Notes: generated by a model not told the origin, from the sequence alone. 64,000 nucleotides of DNA from Nitrospiraceae bacterium (GCA_019637075.1 JAHBWI010000002.1:186001-250000); one strand, 5' to 3'; counted from the stretch's first letter, positions 26,350 to 34,700 are shown. Program-made: numbers and translations.

Positions 26350-27101
26350 ATCTCCGCCGTTCTGCCAGTGTTGCCACTCTCTTCACCCTGATGTTGGGTT
26401 TGACCTCGCTGCCCGCTGTGGCCGCTGAGCCGGACCTCGATGCTGCGACGAAGCAATCCTTGGAACAAGCGATCGAGCAGTACATCCGCACCCATCCGGA
26501 GGTCATCGAACAGTCGTTGCAAGCGCTGGAGGCCAGACGCGAAGCGGAAGAACGGGCCAAGCAAAAGGCCGCGCTTGCGACGCATCAGCAGGAACTCGTC
26601 AGCGATCCATCCTCGCCCATCAGCGGCAATGCGTCCGGGAACATTACGCTCGTGGAGTTCTTCGACTACCGCTGCGGCTACTGCAAGCGGGCAGCAGGCG
26701 CCGTCACCCAATTGCAGAAGGAAGATTCCCGCGTGCGCGTCGTCTATAAGGATTTCCCCATTCTCGGCGAAGCCTCCGAGCTGGCCGCCAAAGCAGCCCT
26801 CGCGTCAAAAGCCCAAGGCAAGCATCAAGCCTTCCACGAGGCCTTGCTGGCTTCGAAAGGCGAGATGACGAAGGAATCGATCTTCGCGATCGCAAAGGAA
26901 GTCGGGCTCGACACGAATCGTCTCGACGCCGACATGCGCAACCCTGAATGGCAACAGGTCATCGAACGGAATCGCGCCCTGGCGCGCAGCCTCGGCATCA
27001 ACGGGACACCGGGATTCATCGTCGGCACGGAATTGGTGCCTGGTGCTTTGGACTTGAACGGATTGAAAGAACTGATCGCGCGGGCGGGAAGCAAGCCATA
27101 A
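26346..27101 (+). CDS. DsbA/ScsC-like periplasmic thiol-disulfide oxidoreductase
   Basis: 251 residues. Signal peptide, then an N-terminal helical stalk (LEQAIEQYIRTHPEVIEQSLQALEARREAEERAKQKAA) like the oligomerising stalk of ScsC-type proteins. A DsbA-type thioredoxin domain follows, with active site CGYC in FFDYRCGYCKRA and the cis-Pro loop INGTPGFIVG. AAAGGAGG precedes the ATG, which overlaps the previous stop. It sits in the middle of about 18 genes for Cys-rich secreted proteins, so it probably forms or shuffles their disulfides. A stalk of this kind can convert a DsbA fold into an isomerase; that is inference. Confidence 0.92.
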   Translation: MNLRRSASVATLFTLMLGLTSLPAVAAEPDLDAATKQSLEQAIEQYIRTHPEVIEQSLQALEARREAEERAKQKAALATHQQELVSDPSSPISGNASGNITLVEFFDYRCGYCKRAAGAVTQLQKEDSRVRVVYKDFPILGEASELAAKAALASKAQGKHQAFHEALLASKGEMTKESIFAIAKEVGLDTNRLDADMRNPEWQQVIERNRALARSLGINGTPGFIVGTELVPGALDLNGLKELIARAGSKP

Positions 27102-27146
27102 CGGCTGAGGCCCTCACCGCCGACGGCGCACACAGCCTGGGGAACT

Positions 27147-28145
27147 ATGCCACCGACTCGCTCACTCATGCTTCTGGCAGCGATCCTCGGCACCACGCTC
27201 GTCCCCCATGCTTGGGGCGGCGAAGACTTTACCATGCCGTACCAATGCAAGCCTCAGTTCCACGCTCAAGCGCAGTTCACGGAAACAACCGCCACCTACG
27301 ATCTCCAAGGCATGTGCGCGTATGTGGACAGTGGTGGCAACGCTTCTTCTGTTTGGACGTTCTACGGCAAAGGAACCTTTACAGCTGGAACACCAACTGG
27401 AAAGGCAACCGAGCAATATACCTTCTCTTCTCCTCAGGGAAACAGCGAGATGTTGCTCAGCATGAACTGCTTCGGCGACCCATGGATCGATGGAGGAATC
27501 TGCGATCGCAACTCTTTGCGAATCGCGTGGAAAGGGCTGACCTTTCCCCCATTGATGGACCAGTTTTCTCCAAGCGGGCCGATCCCGCCGCCGTTCTCGG
27601 CCTCCTATTTGCGGCGCGATCCTCCGCGCATCCAAGCTTACAAGGCCCAGCGCCAAACCTATTTGACGCAATTGCAGCAGGAACGCCAAGCCAAGATCTC
27701 CGGACTACCCCAACAGGTTCCCGGCGCACTCGACCAGACCATCAATGCCCCCTACATGCCGACGATCCTGAGCCCGGCCGAAGGGGCGCAGTTTGTGCGA
27801 GGCGGCCCAATGCTGCTGATGGTCAGGGCTCCCGAAAAGGACACCTTGGGGAATCTGGTGCAGATCGAATTTCAGCTCTGCGTGTTCGACCAAGCGAAGA
27901 ATGCCTGCAATTGGCTTTCGCAAGGCATCGAAGGGAAGGTGGCCGTGCCCGATCTTCTGGCGGGCACCTATCGGCTTCCCCCACGCATCGCCGACAAGCC
28001 CGGCACCTGGCGACTCCGGGTGCAACGCCCCGCTGATCCAGTGGCCAGGACGGCGGCCGGCTATCCCAGCGTCTGGCGCAGATTCGTCATCGTCGTGCCC
28101 GGAGGACAAACGGGGCCAAGCCGAGGGCCCGTGTTTGGGCGGTAG
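27147..28145 (+). CDS. Secreted protein, C-DPW-C family member 4
   Basis: 332 residues. Signal peptide MPPTRSLMLLAAILGTTLVPHAWGG. Shared N-terminal domain (MPYQCKP, YDLQGMC, FYGKGTFTAGTPTGKATEQ, MNCFGDPWIDGGIC), a basic linker, then an Ig-like C-terminal domain (PYMPTILSPAEGAQFVRGGPMLLMVRAP.....GTYRLPPRIADKPGTWRLRVQRP). Architecture matches members 1 and 2. No clear copy of the R-G-V motif. GGGGA precedes the start; it follows the DsbA-like gene by 45 bases. Confidence 0.72.
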   Translation: MPPTRSLMLLAAILGTTLVPHAWGGEDFTMPYQCKPQFHAQAQFTETTATYDLQGMCAYVDSGGNASSVWTFYGKGTFTAGTPTGKATEQYTFSSPQGNSEMLLSMNCFGDPWIDGGICDRNSLRIAWKGLTFPPLMDQFSPSGPIPPPFSASYLRRDPPRIQAYKAQRQTYLTQLQQERQAKISGLPQQVPGALDQTINAPYMPTILSPAEGAQFVRGGPMLLMVRAPEKDTLGNLVQIEFQLCVFDQAKNACNWLSQGIEGKVAVPDLLAGTYRLPPRIADKPGTWRLRVQRPADPVARTAAGYPSVWRRFVIVVPGGQTGPSRGPVFGR

Positions 28146-28223
28146 CCGGCGCCGGCGGAGTCTAAGTGCAGTCATGCATGAATCAACCGTGTCATCCAAC
28201 CAATCAGAAGAGAGGAATCGACC

Positions 28224-28616
28224 ATGAAGCACCGCTACGCCGTCGTCTTTTTGGGCCTGTCGATCATCGTCATGAGCACCGTCACTGAGCAGACATCGGC
28301 AAAACCTCGCATCAACGGCTGCACGGCACATCAGATTCAATCGAATCAGCCCGGCATTCAAGCCTGCGCAGACCGGATCGCGCGGGACATCGCCGTGGGC
28401 GGCGGCGCGCACACAGAAATGGTCTGTGTGGGGGATCAGGTCAATTGTTGTTCGAACGACAAGAACGGGAACACGATGTGCACCTTCGCCGGAACTGCGG
28501 CTCCGCGTGTGACCGCCCAGCCCGGCACATTGAATCCACCGCCGATCAAGCGCCGTGGCGTCGACGGCGGACAGCCTACGGAGTCGGCACCTGCGGGCGA
28601 AAGCGTAGCCAAGTAA
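28224..28616 (+). CDS. Small Cys-rich secreted protein, double-Cys (CC) family
   Basis: 130 residues. Signal peptide to TSAKP. The mature part has NGCTAHQIQSNQPGIQAC, then MVCVGDQVNCCSNDKNGNTMC. This is the spacing shared with the products at 28679, 29679 and (partly) 36283: Cys, about 12 residues with N-P/Q-P, Cys, then C-x6-CC-x(4-12)-C. The C-terminal tail is disordered and carries IKRRGVDGG, an island motif instance. Good ribosome site (AGAGAGGAA). Function unknown; disulfide-stabilised. Confidence 0.68.
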   Translation: MKHRYAVVFLGLSIIVMSTVTEQTSAKPRINGCTAHQIQSNQPGIQACADRIARDIAVGGGAHTEMVCVGDQVNCCSNDKNGNTMCTFAGTAAPRVTAQPGTLNPPPIKRRGVDGGQPTESAPAGESVAK

Positions 28617-28678
28617 CAGGCCAGAAGTCGTGAAGCACCGGCGCAGTCACGTTGAGCGGCATAGCCAGGAGGTTCGCA

Positions 28679-29011
28679 ATGATATTTCTCAGATCGTCCA
28701 TTCTCATGGCGGTCGGCATCGTGATCATTGCAAGCTGGTCAGCTGAGGCAAAACCCAAAAGTCCACGGATGTGCGGAGGTGGCTGCACCTGCGAGCAGAT
28801 CAGCAAACTGAAACAGACCAATCCCAACGCGTATCACCAATGCCTCGACAACAACATGACTGACCCGAGCGGCCGCAAATATTATTTCAGGTGCGACATC
28901 TCCGGCACTCCGCTCTGTTGCTCCAACAGCGGTACCGTCGAATCGTGCGACCTCGGCAGAACCGTGACACCGACACAACCGGGTCCACCGGCCAACATAC
29001 CAAGACGGTAA
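28679..29011 (+). CDS. Small Cys-rich secreted protein, double-Cys (CC) family
   Basis: 110 residues. Signal peptide MIFLRSSILMAVGIVIIASWSAEA. Eight Cys: CGGGCTCEQ at the start, YHQC, then YFRCDISGTPLCCSNSGTVESC. The spacing of the last five matches the gene before and the one at 29679. ATG 28679 has AGGAGG six bases upstream; the open frame to 28652 is not needed. Short Pro-rich tail without an R-G-V motif. Function unknown. Confidence 0.66.
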   Translation: MIFLRSSILMAVGIVIIASWSAEAKPKSPRMCGGGCTCEQISKLKQTNPNAYHQCLDNNMTDPSGRKYYFRCDISGTPLCCSNSGTVESCDLGRTVTPTQPGPPANIPRR

Positions 29012-29022
29012 GAGGCACCCTG

Positions 29023-29577
29023 ATGTCCCAAGCCACTCAAAGACTGGTACACCTCCTCGTAGCCTGCGCCTGCATCGTGCTGATGTGTTGGGGACCCCCT
29101 GCGGTCCTGAGAGCAGGTGCTGGGGCAGACTCACCTCCAGCGTCCTCGACCACGGACCTCGGCAGCGACGTGCAGGAGCGCGGCCTCGCGCCACTCCTTC
29201 TTGAGAAGGCGCCGGGCGGACGGAAGGTATTACCCACACCGCCTGCACCGGCCGGAGGTCCGCCTCCGCAGCTCTGCCGCACAGAAACCAAAATGCTGAC
29301 CCAATGTAAGTGCTTCACCGGAGCGGAATGTCAGCCGTTGACGACGTTGTTTCCCAACTCATGCCCGGTCGGCAGCACCCACTGCGAATTCGTGCCGATG
29401 AGCCGGGGCCCTATGCCGGCATTGCCGCCGAATCTTTGCGCGTACCAAGTCCCATTCCAGGTGACACACTGCTCCTGCCACAACCAGGCCGAGTGCCAGC
29501 TGTTGTCGCCGTTTTGCCCCGGCTCCTGCCCTCCCGGAAGCCAGAGCTGCGAGTGCACGCCGATGCAGAGACGATAG
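29023..29577 (+). CDS. Secreted protein with two tandem Cys-rich repeats
   Basis: 184 residues. Signal-like N-terminus (LVHLLVACACIVLMCWGPPAVLRAGA). Then comes SDVQERGLAPL, an island motif instance, and a Pro-rich linker. Two repeats of about 45 residues follow: LCRTETKMLTQCKCFTGAEC...NSCPVGSTHCEFVPM and LCAYQVPFQVTHCSCHNQAEC...GSCPPGSQSCECTPM. Each has six or seven Cys in register. Starts 11 bases after the previous gene with GAGG upstream. The repeats resemble small disulfide-knotted adhesion or inhibitor modules, but no named family is claimed. Confidence 0.66.
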   Translation: MSQATQRLVHLLVACACIVLMCWGPPAVLRAGAGADSPPASSTTDLGSDVQERGLAPLLLEKAPGGRKVLPTPPAPAGGPPPQLCRTETKMLTQCKCFTGAECQPLTTLFPNSCPVGSTHCEFVPMSRGPMPALPPNLCAYQVPFQVTHCSCHNQAECQLLSPFCPGSCPPGSQSCECTPMQRR

Positions 29578-29678
29578 CGGTGCGATGAGATGGAACCGTG
29601 ACTGAACGAGCTTGCGGGAAGCATGCGGAAGAGAAGGGTAAGGATTTACCGTCGCCGTGAGTGAAAGGAGAAGCATCC

Positions 29679-30104
29679 ATGATGTACCAGCCGTCCGCCG
29701 TCTGGCTTAGCCTAGCCATTCTCATAGGGGCGATCGTTACAGAAACGGCTCATGCTGCGCCCAGGAGACCATCGAATAGCGCGTCCGCTTGTTCGATCTC
29801 TGGAGACAAATTCAATCAGCTGGCCGCCAAGAATCCGTCCGGTGCCCAAGCCTGCCGGAACATGGCGGACAACGCCCAGGCCACCGGAGGCTCCTTCTCC
29901 TTCATGTGCGATGGCGCGACCGGAGAAATCTCCTGCTGCAACGACGCCAGTTGCGTCTCGCTTGGGTCGGCGATGCGAGGCAAGTTGCCAACCATGAGGC
30001 CCGAGCAAATGCCGGGGGCCTTGCAGCAGATACCGCCTCCCTCGGGCAAGCCCGGCATGGCCGTTCCTCCCCGCGGCCAGACCATTCCGGCACCCGTTCG
30101 CTAA
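29679..30104 (+). CDS. Small Cys-rich secreted protein, double-Cys (CC) family
   Basis: 141 residues. Signal peptide to AHAAP. The Cys pattern is SACSISGDKFNQLAAKNPSGAQAC then FMCDGATGEISCCNDASC, aligning with the products at 28224 and 28679. The C-terminal tail is Pro/Gly/Met-rich. AAAGGAG precedes ATG 29679. Function unknown. Confidence 0.66.
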   Translation: MMYQPSAVWLSLAILIGAIVTETAHAAPRRPSNSASACSISGDKFNQLAAKNPSGAQACRNMADNAQATGGSFSFMCDGATGEISCCNDASCVSLGSAMRGKLPTMRPEQMPGALQQIPPPSGKPGMAVPPRGQTIPAPVR

Positions 30105-30141
30105 GGACAGTCCATTGCCTTGCGTCTGAAGGAGAACATCC

Positions 30142-30633
30142 ATGAGCTTGCGCCGATCCCATAGCGTGCCATACAGCCTTATCGCGATATCGGTCCTGGC
30201 ACTGGACTGGGGCATCGCCTCAACAGGCAATGCCGCCCCCATTCGCCAAGGGACCGGTGCCGATGCAACGTGCGAAGTGGTCAGCGTCGGCCAGTGGTAT
30301 TGCACGATCGACGGAAAGGGCTACTACTGCGACACCAACAACAATCCGGATAAGAACAAGAACTGCCGGCCGGCGAGGATCGCGCCGACCGGACCGAAGG
30401 GGAACCTCAACCAGGGCATGCTGCGCAATCAGCAGATCATGCGGCGAGGCGTCGAAGGTGACGCAACGGCCACCGAGGGAGAGGCGGGCAAAGACAGCAG
30501 CGGCGACGTCAAAGAACGTAGCGTGAAACGGCCGACTCCTCGCCCTGCGCCACCGGTTCCGCCGAAAGGCCCGAACGATCCTCAAATCCCACCGATCGGC
30601 CCGGGGGGAACAGGGCCGACCATACCGAGATAA
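30142..30633 (+). CDS. Small secreted protein with two island motif copies
   Basis: 163 residues. Signal peptide to GNAAP. A compact Cys segment follows: ATCEVVSVGQWYCTIDGKGYYC then KNCRPARI. The second half is disordered, with IMRRGVEGDA and DVKERSVKRP, two copies of the x-[ER]-R-[GAS]-V motif 26 residues apart. It ends in a Pro/Gly-rich tail. GAAGGAG precedes the ATG. Function unknown. Confidence 0.66.
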   Translation: MSLRRSHSVPYSLIAISVLALDWGIASTGNAAPIRQGTGADATCEVVSVGQWYCTIDGKGYYCDTNNNPDKNKNCRPARIAPTGPKGNLNQGMLRNQQIMRRGVEGDATATEGEAGKDSSGDVKERSVKRPTPRPAPPVPPKGPNDPQIPPIGPGGTGPTIPR

Positions 30634-30733
30634 ATCATTGCCTCACGTACTCAACACTCGCATAGAGATGGAGACCATCATGAATAGGAACATCTCTCGA
30701 GTCGGAGCCGTGGCGTTAGGGAGGACATCGATT

Positions 30734-31111
30734 ATGAAAGGCCTCAACCACTTGATACTCCTCGTTGCTCTCGGCTCGGGCATCGGCGTCATGCGGATGC
30801 CGGCCGTCAGCCAGGCTGCACCCAATACCGGAAGCGGGCCCCAGAAGACCGAGAAGCAGTGCAAGGACGAACGCACCGCCTGCCTGCGGGGATGCGATCA
30901 ACTCATCGACATCGACAACAACATCCAGCGATGCAAGGATCGCTGCACCGATGCCTATATCATCTGCACACCGGCACGACAGAATCCCGGCGGTTCCCTG
31001 CGGCCGCCGATGTATCCCGGCAAGAATGCGCCGATCCTCCGACGAGGGGTAGAAGGCGAGACGGCTCCGTCGGGGACAGAATCCACGACGCCCCAACCAG
31101 AGAGCAAGTGA
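30734..31111 (+). CDS. Small secreted twin-Cys helical-hairpin protein
   Basis: 125 residues. Signal peptide MKGLNHLILLVALGSGIGVM. The mature domain has a mirror-image Cys pattern: C-x6-C-x3-C (QCKDERTACLRGC), 12 residues, then C-x3-C-x6-C (RCKDRCTDAYIIC). This is what a two-helix hairpin clamped by disulfides would show. A tail contains ILRRGVEGET (island motif). ATG 30734 has GGGAGG nine bases upstream; ATG 30680 also has a site (GGAG) and would add 18 residues. Confidence 0.65.
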   Translation: MKGLNHLILLVALGSGIGVMRMPAVSQAAPNTGSGPQKTEKQCKDERTACLRGCDQLIDIDNNIQRCKDRCTDAYIICTPARQNPGGSLRPPMYPGKNAPILRRGVEGETAPSGTESTTPQPESK

Positions 31112-31128
31112 GAACAAGGAGTACTCGC

Positions 31129-32232
31129 ATGACCGTCGTCCGTTTCCCATCTGCTGCATGTCTGATTCTCGGGATGGCTTGCGGCATCCTGATTGAACTC
31201 CCGGCACAGGCCGCTCAACAATCCTTGGCCTCGTCGACCGCCGCGCAGGAAGAACAGGCAAGCTCGACTGTGAACGCCACGCCTGAAGGGGCAGCCGAGA
31301 TCCAGGAACAGGCCGTGATACGCGACCATCAGGTGCAGCCAGAAAGTCCGTCCACGCTGATGACGCCGCCTCCCGTGACCGGCGAGATTCAAGAACGAGG
31401 CATCGCGGACAAGTTCCAAGGAGCAACGGCGAATACGTTTGTTCAAGCCCAATACCAAGCCCCCACCGCCAACTTGACCTTGGTGGCGAACGCATTGCGA
31501 CTCGCCTACAAAAGCTTGAGCACCCTCGTCACTGTCGCCCCAAACCTTCCGGTGACTCAACCGGTGGAAATCAGTATCGGCTACTATTCCTCAGCCGGCA
31601 ATGAGCGCATCACCCAGTCGTACGTGCGTGCCTCCGGCAACCGCTTTCTGCATAACGACAAGGAAGGCGACGGGAAGCCTCGCACCGTGACGATATCGAT
31701 TTCTCTGCGTGAGCCCAAAGCTTCGGGAGGGTTCGAAACGTTTGCCGTGAACTGGCAAGCCCCGCTCGATCCGCTCTACGACGTCAGTATCGGGCCATTC
31801 GCCTTCGACCTGATCAGCAAATGCGATGCCGTCGGCAAAAGCGAAATCCTTTTCACCTGGTACGCGCCGGATCAGCAGTACCACAAGGTGAGATTCAGCA
31901 CCCGCGCCGGAGCTCGCACCACCATCAGCCCGTTTGCCTGGGCCCGCCAGGAAGTGAGCTGGTCGCACAAGGTCTCGCGTCCGAGCGAAACGTTTTATGA
32001 CGAGGACAACGCGGCGACGGAAATGTTATGGAACTGCCTCCCGGCCGGATGTGGATTTACCGTGGCCGCCGGTCCTTCCTCGCAGCACCTCCTTACAGGC
32101 ACGACCGCCATCGTCAAAGGCAATCTGAAAGCGGTGAACGACAATTGTCAGGCCTATTATGAATACTCCATGACTAAGACGCTCCGATGGTATCCCTATC
32201 TCGATAGTCCAACCGTGCGCGACCATCGATGA
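31129..32232 (+). CDS. Secreted protein of unknown function with two island motif copies
   Basis: 367 residues. Signal peptide to AQAAQ. Residues 25-100 are low complexity and contain EIQEQAVIRD and EIQERGIADK. The folded remainder is beta-rich (VEISIGYYSSAGNERITQSYVRA, RTVTISISLREPKASGGFETFAVNW, EILFTWYAPDQQYHKVRFSTRAG) with a few Cys (MLWNCLPAGCGF, DNCQAYY). No family recognised. AAGGAG precedes ATG 31129; the longer open frame overlaps the previous gene and is not used. Confidence 0.65.
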   Translation: MTVVRFPSAACLILGMACGILIELPAQAAQQSLASSTAAQEEQASSTVNATPEGAAEIQEQAVIRDHQVQPESPSTLMTPPPVTGEIQERGIADKFQGATANTFVQAQYQAPTANLTLVANALRLAYKSLSTLVTVAPNLPVTQPVEISIGYYSSAGNERITQSYVRASGNRFLHNDKEGDGKPRTVTISISLREPKASGGFETFAVNWQAPLDPLYDVSIGPFAFDLISKCDAVGKSEILFTWYAPDQQYHKVRFSTRAGARTTISPFAWARQEVSWSHKVSRPSETFYDEDNAATEMLWNCLPAGCGFTVAAGPSSQHLLTGTTAIVKGNLKAVNDNCQAYYEYSMTKTLRWYPYLDSPTVRDHR

Positions 32233-32447
32233 TAGGCAATATCGCCCCTTACGCGCGTGGAGAGGGAGCGTCGCGGCTGCAAGCTGATCCTGCAATGTGT
32301 CGACGGCCATTGCCGGTTACCGGCACGGGAGTTGCCATCGGAGTCCAAGAAGAAGTGAACCAGGAAGCGGCTTCATCCGACTGACCCGACAAGAAAGAGG
32401 GACTTCCTCGCACTGCACGTTATGCGATGACACTAACAGGAGGCACT

Positions 32448-32975
32448 ATGTCACAGACACAGCAGATAAGACGCGCATGGCTGGCAGCCTTCGGGCTTTT
32501 TGCGTCCCTCGCGTGCTCCCTTGCATCCTCCGCCGCCGAGCTTGAAGGTCAACGTTGCGCTGAAGAGCCGTTGATCCAGCTGGCTGCTGCGGAGGACGCC
32601 CTGTCGTCCACAGGCGAAACCGCCCCATCAGGCGATGTGCAGGAACGAGCGGTTCCGAGAATGGGCCCTGGCGGAATGGCGCGGGGAGTGAAACCGGGCG
32701 CAGTAGAGGGCGCTATCCTGGAGAAAGGCCGGGTGCTCGTGCAGCCTGGATACGTGCTCCAGCCACAAGCCGATGGCTCCGTGATGGCCAGGAAACCCGG
32801 GGGCGGAAGCGGAGGCAGCAGCTTTTCCTGCTTTTGTGCGTTGGGAAGAGGGGGCTGCAAGATGGTTGTGCAGGGCGGTAGCGCCTGGTGCAGCAAGACC
32901 GCGGACAATCCCTGCAGCAACACCTGTGACATGAAGATTTCTAAATTTTCAGACGGCGGCATGATCATGCAATGA
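32448..32975 (+). CDS. Secreted EGNRL-family protein, tandem copy 1
   Basis: 175 residues and the first of four adjacent paralogues (with 33024, 33596 and 34200). Signal peptide, an early Cys (QRCAEE), an acidic Ala-rich linker, then DVQERAVPRMGPGG. Next is the family core (AVEGAILEKGRVLVQPGYVLQPQADGSVMARKPGGGSG) and a C-terminal knot (FSCFCALGRGGCKM....AWCSKTADNPCSNTCDM). AGGAGG precedes ATG 32448. A gap of 215 bases separates it from the gene upstream, so the array may have its own promoter. Function unknown. Confidence 0.68.
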   Translation: MSQTQQIRRAWLAAFGLFASLACSLASSAAELEGQRCAEEPLIQLAAAEDALSSTGETAPSGDVQERAVPRMGPGGMARGVKPGAVEGAILEKGRVLVQPGYVLQPQADGSVMARKPGGGSGGSSFSCFCALGRGGCKMVVQGGSAWCSKTADNPCSNTCDMKISKFSDGGMIMQ

Positions 32976-33023
32976 GCATGGTCAAGCACGCCACCATGCG
33001 GGGTGGGAAGGAGGCTCACATCA

Positions 33024-33524
33024 ATGAGAGACTCATATGGATTTCGTCGATTCTTGAAGCTGTGCATTGTCACGATGCTTCTGCCGCTTTCGCAGGCCGC
33101 CATTGCCGCTCAACCGACCAGCGATGAAGCCTCTTGTAAAAACACGGAACTGGTGCTCGTCGCGGATGCCTCAGCGGGGCCGAGCGAAGGCACCAATCCG
33201 CCCGATGATGTGCAAGAACGGGCGGTTCCACGGATGGGTGCTCCCGGCATGCCCGTGCCGCAATTCGAAGGCGGTGTGTTGGAAGGCAATCGTCTGCGAA
33301 TAAAGCCCGGCTTCACACTCGAACGGAAGCCGGATGGCACGGCCCTCCTGAGACCCTCAGGAGGGGGAAATGGCTTCAACATGTCCTGCCGATGCACAAA
33401 AACCGGAGGCTGTTTCATGCAAGCTGATTCCCATTCCGCCTGGTGCAGTCCGGATGGTTGTAAAGGCGACTGCCAGATGCGAGTCACGACCGGCATCGTA
33501 TCGCCGGGAATGAGGATGCAGTAG
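33024..33524 (+). CDS. Secreted EGNRL-family protein, tandem copy 2
   Basis: 166 residues. Signal peptide to AAIAAQ. Linker with SCKNTELVLVADAS, then DVQERAVPRMGAPG. Core FEGGVLEGNRLRIKPGFTLERKPDGTALLRPSGGGNG, then the Cys knot MSCRCTKTGGCFM....AWCSPDGCKGDCQM. AAGGAGG precedes ATG 33024. Most similar to copies 1 and 4, which supports a local tandem duplication. Confidence 0.68.
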   Translation: MRDSYGFRRFLKLCIVTMLLPLSQAAIAAQPTSDEASCKNTELVLVADASAGPSEGTNPPDDVQERAVPRMGAPGMPVPQFEGGVLEGNRLRIKPGFTLERKPDGTALLRPSGGGNGFNMSCRCTKTGGCFMQADSHSAWCSPDGCKGDCQMRVTTGIVSPGMRMQ

Positions 33525-33595
33525 CTCCTGAATTGGCGAGCCGGCCAATTCGAGGATTAGACACACGCACTCACTATACCTATCGGGAGGACCCC

Positions 33596-34105
33596 ATGAG
33601 CATACGGTTACGGCACAAGATGCAAGCTACCGGCTGGGGCATTGGTCTACTCGGTATGCTGATGTTGGTTATCACCGGTCATGCCGCTGCTCAGGAAGGG
33701 ATGAAGGAATGTGAACTAGATACAACTATCGTGATCGCGGCGGCAGAGGCAACACAGGACAAGCCGAATGAAGGCGCAGTGGAAGAACGTGCCGTCCCCA
33801 GAATGCAGCCAGGCCGCCCCGCCCTGCCTGTGTTCAAGGGTGCCACCATTGAAGGCAATAAGCTAACAGCTAATCCCGGATATGAAGTCGGTGTTCGCCA
33901 GGACGGGGTCATCATGCTTATGCCGGTAGGAGGTGGCGGGCTCGGCGCCACCGGCCGCTGCGTCTGCAGCAGCACCGGTACCGGTTCCTGCTACGCGTAC
34001 CGAGACAGCAACAAGAAGATTACCTGCTTGTCCAAAGGTCAATGCACCTCCTGCAGCATTACGATTGATAACCCCGCAATGGGCGGGATGAAGGCCATAC
34101 AATAG
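33596..34105 (+). CDS. Secreted EGNRL-family protein, tandem copy 3
   Basis: 169 residues. Signal peptide to HAAAQ. Linker MKECELDTTIVIAAAEA, then AVEERAVPRMQPGRPA. Core FKGATIEGNKLTANPGYEVGVRQDGVIMLMPVGGGG, then the Cys knot RCVCSSTGTGSCYA....ITCLSKGQCTSCSI. This is the most diverged copy: Gln of the motif is Glu, and EGNRL is EGNKL. GGGAGG precedes ATG 33596. Confidence 0.68.
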   Translation: MSIRLRHKMQATGWGIGLLGMLMLVITGHAAAQEGMKECELDTTIVIAAAEATQDKPNEGAVEERAVPRMQPGRPALPVFKGATIEGNKLTANPGYEVGVRQDGVIMLMPVGGGGLGATGRCVCSSTGTGSCYAYRDSNKKITCLSKGQCTSCSITIDNPAMGGMKAIQ

Positions 34106-34199
34106 ACATCGGATCGGGATGGTGTGATCTCACGATATGCGACGCTGATCATCCCTATCCATGAGGGACCGCAGACTCATTCGCAAAGGAGGCTCTCCA

Positions 34200-34700
34200 A
34201 TGTCGCAATGCAAAATATTGTCCGTCCTATGCGGGCTTCTCTTTCTGACAAGCTCAAACATCCTCGCGGCCGACAAGGACGACATGGTCTCGGAAGAGAG
34301 CTCCTGCGAGGAGAACGCGGTGCTGGTGATTGCGCAGGCAGGATCGCCGGAAGAACCAGCTTCCGGGGCTATTCAAGAACGCGCCGTTCCTCGCATGGGA
34401 CCCGGTGGTGTCACCCCACCAATCACACGCCTTGAGGGCGGTGTGCTCGAGGGCAATCGGCTCCGAGCCAATCCAGGCTATACTTTGCAGCCGCTCCCAG
34501 GCGGAAAGGTGATGCTCAGACCTAACAGTGGCGGCAACGGCGTCGAAGCAAGCTGTCGTTGCCCCAAAACCGGCGGTTGTAGCGTTTCGGTTGACGGCGG
34601 GCTGGCCCTCTGCATCCCGTCATCAACGAATGGGTGCAAGGTCAGCTGCCTCATGATCCTCGGGGCCCAACGATCAGGTGGCAACATGATGATGCAATGA
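34200..34700 (+). CDS. Secreted EGNRL-family protein, tandem copy 4
   Basis: 166 residues. Signal peptide to NILAAD. Linker SSCEENAVLVIAQAG, then AIQERAVPRMGPGG. Core LEGGVLEGNRLRANPGYTLQPLPGGKVMLRPNSGGNG, then the Cys knot ASCRCPKTGGCSV....ALCIPSSTNGCKVSCLM. AAAGGAGG precedes ATG 34200. Each copy of the array has its own strong ribosome site and 48-95 bases of spacer. Confidence 0.68.
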   Translation: MSQCKILSVLCGLLFLTSSNILAADKDDMVSEESSCEENAVLVIAQAGSPEEPASGAIQERAVPRMGPGGVTPPITRLEGGVLEGNRLRANPGYTLQPLPGGKVMLRPNSGGNGVEASCRCPKTGGCSVSVDGGLALCIPSSTNGCKVSCLMILGAQRSGGNMMMQ

